From assembly GCA_938002085.1 (NCBI GenBank), contig CALLAT010000063.1, positions 1 to 37,509 of the forward strand: a stretch of 37,509 nucleotides of DNA, read 5' to 3'. Source of the DNA: an uncultured Pseudanabaenaceae cyanobacterium. Its GTDB lineage: Bacteria > Cyanobacteriota > Cyanobacteriia > PCC-9006 > JAAUQQ01. The position numbers and the translations under genes were made by a program. The notes under the pieces are model-generated. The model was not told the DNA's origin. It saw only the letters and a program-made list of their open reading frames with translations, and did not search any database. Below are positions 35,305-37,509 of this stretch, piece by piece (the first letter of the stretch is position 1; each line of letters opens with the position of its first letter).

Positions 35305-35520
35305 TCACACAAAAGCCTTGGCCTTGAGAGGTGCAACAGCGATCGCCCCCCTCAATTCCGCTTCTCCAGCTCCGTACAACTCAGGATTTATTTTGATCTT
35401 CTCAAGCAAATTCCGGATGCAGTAGCCCCCATTCATAAGCTTCTAGGCATTCATCTTGGGAAAAATAAACTAAGCTTGCTCTGCCCTGTCCATAAGCATT
35501 CGGCAGCGACTCCTCCGAAA
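35305..35520 (-). pseudogene. Possible frameshifted small gene
   Basis: On the minus strand one frame reads protein-like text (SLVYFSQDECLEAYEWG) until a run of five G (35426-35430), after which it soon stops. The next frame takes over with IRNLLEKIKINPELYGAGEA and ends AIAVAPLKAKAFV-TGA at 35305. Removing one G joins both into a continuous chain of about 60 residues. No ATG/GTG precedes the first part in its own frame; an ATG at about 35490 with GGAGGAG upstream would need a second shift. The post-shift part alone is a 43-codon ORF (ATG 35436). Alternatives: chance open frames, sequencing error, or programmed shift. No family recognised. Confidence 0.3.
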
Positions 35521-35545
35521 GCTTGCGTTGAGATCGCCCCCAGCC

Positions 35546-36310
35546 ATGACATTCCAAGACTTCTTCCTCCTCCTCTTCGAATATCGCGCAGTCATCGCGG
35601 GGCTAATCTTTGCGGCCCCTTGGCTCACCTGGCTGATCTGCATCGTCATACCGGGGCAACGGGAAGAGCCGCTACTGCTCAGCGCCAACCTCCTCCTCTC
35701 CGCCCTCACCCTCGTTCTCTGGGCAGGGTATCTCGCCTACGCCAGCAGCACCGGCGGCTGGGAGCAAGTTATTGAACAGGCAGACATCTTGCTGCTGTTC
35801 GCACCGCTCTACTACGTCGGCACCTCCCTCTGGGTCTCCAAACAGCGCCTGCCCCTGGATCGCATCCCCGCCTTCCGCATGTTCCAGGGCCTGGCCATGA
35901 TTGCGGCAGCCTACCTCTTCCTCTCCTGGATGGCTTCGAAGACTCGCATTGTCTTCTTTTCCTATGTGCCCTTCAGGGTCTGGTTGTGGATTATTGCGAT
36001 CGCGATCGCCCTTGGCTATTGGGGCTACCTGCGAGTCACCGGCCAATCCATCAAAACTTCCAGCTCGGCTCAGACCGAAGACTCCCAATGGAGCGCTGAT
36101 ATCGAGCAAGAGCTCAACAACCTCAAAGGTCAAGCCCGCCGCACAACATCTGGCCAAGCCAATCGCGCTCGAATCAACCTCAACAGCTTGATCTTGCCCA
36201 TCGTTCTGATCGCTATTTTCCTGGGTCTTTGGGGCGTCACCCTCAACAATGCCCCTCAACCACCTAACACCCAGCCTGTCTCCAGTCTCGTGCAACTGCA
36301 AGAGTCATGA
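35546..36310 (+). CDS. Multi-pass membrane protein of unknown function
   Basis: 254 residues. Hydrophobic segments at about 15-36, 45-66, 78-98, 113-131, 136-160 and 212-231 suggest six membrane helices. Between the fifth and sixth is a soluble loop of about 50 residues rich in Gln/Ser/Asn with a possible coiled coil (SADIEQELNNLKGQARR). The C-terminus is a short Pro/Gln/Asn tail. I do not recognise a family and no catalytic motif is visible. The ATG at 35546 is used; an upstream start six codons earlier is possible. It stands alone, followed by a convergent SDR gene. Confidence 0.75.
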   Translation: MTFQDFFLLLFEYRAVIAGLIFAAPWLTWLICIVIPGQREEPLLLSANLLLSALTLVLWAGYLAYASSTGGWEQVIEQADILLLFAPLYYVGTSLWVSKQRLPLDRIPAFRMFQGLAMIAAAYLFLSWMASKTRIVFFSYVPFRVWLWIIAIAIALGYWGYLRVTGQSIKTSSSAQTEDSQWSADIEQELNNLKGQARRTTSGQANRARINLNSLILPIVLIAIFLGLWGVTLNNAPQPPNTQPVSSLVQLQES

Positions 36311-36419
36311 ACTCATCACGGACGAGCGGGCAACCACAGCCAAGGCTCAGTTGAGCACACAACAAATTCATCTTCAAATATAAATTCAAAGAGTAAAGTT
36401 GCTTTCGCAACAAAAGACA

Positions 36420-37091
36420 TCACAGAGCAAACGGTTCAAACTCAATTTCCACGAACCGTTGATTGGGGTCCAATGCAGAGAGCACCTGCCCCAAAGCCTG
36501 TTCCGAGGACAAAGCCTGGCACACCAAGGCCGCCACATCCGCCCGGTGAATCATCCCAGACACTCGCACATCCTGAGTCACCACCGCATTCCCCGTCGCA
36601 GGCTCAGACTTAAGTCCGCCCGGTCGCACCACCGTATAGTTCAGGCCACTCGCAGCCAAATGAGCCTCTGCTTTATCCTTCTCAATGAGCGCAGGCTTTA
36701 AGGCAGCTAAGACCTGGGCCGACAATGCCCCGACAGTCTCCCCAGCACCAATCGAAGACACCAAGACAAATCGTTTCACCCCAGCCTTTACCGCAGCATC
36801 CATCAAATTGCGATTGCCCACGAAATCCGAGCGATCGCCCGCTTCAGAGATCCCGCCCACCGTACTAATCACCGCATCCACATTGCTCTGAGTCACGGCC
36901 TGTTCCATGGCTGAAGCATCCAGGGCATCTCCCATCACCACCTTCGCCCCCAGCGCTTCCAACGCCGCTTGGGCATCAGCAGAGCGAAACAGTCCCACAA
37001 CTTCAACACCTTGGGCTCGAAGCTGTTTCACTACCTCAAGACCCACACCACGACTGGCTCCCGCCACCAAGACCTGAGCATAATTCGCCAT
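36420..37091 (-). CDS. NAD(P)-binding SDR-family protein (NmrA/Ycf39-like)
   Basis: 223 residues, an atypical short-chain dehydrogenase. A Rossmann fold begins at residue 5 with VLVAGASRGVGLEVVKQL (the GxxGxxG nucleotide loop), followed by VEVVGLFRS and the AVISTVGG strand. KRFVLVSSIGAG and YTVVRPGGLKS mark the middle; the usual YxxxK active site is not obvious, as in NmrA/Ycf39-like proteins that bind NAD(P) but may not catalyse. In cyanobacteria such proteins include assembly factors for photosystem II and regulators; this one cannot be assigned. The ATG at 37091 is used. Divergent from the metallo-beta-lactamase-fold gene by 111 bases. Confidence 0.88.
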   Translation of the reverse strand: MANYAQVLVAGASRGVGLEVVKQLRAQGVEVVGLFRSADAQAALEALGAKVVMGDALDASAMEQAVTQSNVDAVISTVGGISEAGDRSDFVGNRNLMDAAVKAGVKRFVLVSSIGAGETVGALSAQVLAALKPALIEKDKAEAHLAASGLNYTVVRPGGLKSEPATGNAVVTQDVRVSGMIHRADVAALVCQALSSEQALGQVLSALDPNQRFVEIEFEPFAL

Positions 37092-37202
37092 TAATCCGTT
37101 ACTCCAAGGGCACAGCTGTGAAAGTACATTGGAAATCTCAGGCCAAGTCACAGCCATCGGCCAGACTGACCAATCTCCAGCTTTTCACAGTTCTTTCCCG
37201 CC

Positions 37203-37509
37203 ATGCCAGCCCTTCAAGAAATTCAGCATACCGGCATGGACCCTCGGGTTCGCATCTTCCGCTTTGGCCAGGAAGTGGATGCCTATGCCATCACCACCCA
37301 AGAGCATCTCGTCATCTTCGATACCTTCGCCACGCCAGAGCTGGCGCTGGAAATGATGGAAACAGTCCAGGCAGATTTGGCAGGTCGCCAACTCCTCGTC
37401 ATCAACAGCCATGCGGACTGGGACCACTTCTGGGGCAATAGCATCTTCACAGCCTCTGGCGCCTACCCCGCTCCCATCATTGGCCATGAAAACATGCTGA
37501 CCCGCATCC
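37203..37509 (+). CDS. Metallo-beta-lactamase-fold hydrolase, 5' part
   Basis: Open from the ATG at 37203 to the window edge, 102 codons seen, 3' end outside. The frame reads VRIFRFGQEVDAYAITTQEH, then LVIFDTFATPELALEMM and LLVINSHADWDHFWGN. HADWDH corresponds to the HxHxDH zinc motif of metallo-beta-lactamase-fold hydrolases (first His, Asp and last His kept). The family includes glyoxalase II, RNases and flavodiiron-type proteins, so the substrate is open. Divergent from the SDR gene. Confidence 0.85.
   Translation, partial: MPALQEIQHTGMDPRVRIFRFGQEVDAYAITTQEHLVIFDTFATPELALEMMETVQADLAGRQLLVINSHADWDHFWGNSIFTASGAYPAPIIGHENMLTRI

Noticed and set aside
35476-35775. 99-codon plus-strand ORF overlapping the start of the membrane protein gene.
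   Set aside because: Pro/His/Arg-rich shadow of the membrane protein frame; no domain.

Overview
The window reads as a chromosomal segment of a cyanobacterium. Evidence: copies of the octamer GCGATCGC (HIP1) throughout; a gap2-type GAPDH; a CYP38/TLP40-like cyclophilin; a CbiD next to GuaA; a photorespiratory aminotransferase of the cyanobacterial SGAT type; and several proteins of the 'conserved only in cyanobacteria' kind. I cannot name the species. There are no rRNA genes, convincing tRNAs, CRISPR arrays, transposases, phage genes or integration sites. This looks like core chromosome rather than an island.

Layout. 0.1-4.5 kb is a leftward cluster read murC-murB-ybaB-LMW phosphatase-DUF924 (peptidoglycan precursors plus housekeeping), with a clear terminator after ybaB. 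An 0.8 kb gap precedes gap2 (+), which has a perfect inverted repeat in its upstream region and a strong terminator. thiL and the cyclophilin gene run leftward. Divergent to them is efp, then accB coupled by a TAATG overlap to a lipoprotein gene with a degenerate metallopeptidase motif. murF is convergent to this set. 13-17.5 kb holds a conserved unknown protein, a DUF697-type GTPase and a secreted DUF1400-like protein. 17.6-21 kb holds guaA and cbiD (-). 21-25.5 kb holds the SGAT aminotransferase (+), a four-CBS protein, an orphan OppC/DppC-like permease and folP (-). 25.5-29 kb holds a small cupin (+), tpiA and an S4 protein (-), and an MsbA-type ABC exporter (+). 29-37.5 kb holds an unannotated 50-codon membrane ORF, a GAF/degenerate-GGDEF protein, a TerC transporter coupled to a four-cysteine small protein, a repeat-containing acidic protein, a second class V aminotransferase, a multi-pass membrane protein, an SDR and the start of a metallo-beta-lactamase-fold gene cut by the window edge.

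How the genes fit together. murC, murB and murF supply cytoplasmic peptidoglycan steps. gap2 and tpiA are Calvin cycle/gluconeogenic enzymes. The two class V aminotransferases fit glyoxylate/photorespiratory metabolism. accB (fatty acids), thiL (thiamine), folP (folate), guaA (GMP) and cbiD (corrinoids) are single steps of larger pathways whose other genes lie elsewhere, as is usual in cyanobacteria. I see no clearly new multi-gene system. The points most worth following are the 50-aa small membrane protein with its own terminator, a possible frameshifted small gene at about 35.3-35.5 kb, the coupled TerC/four-Cys pair, the degenerate-peptidase lipoprotein coupled to accB, and several inverted or direct repeats in gaps.
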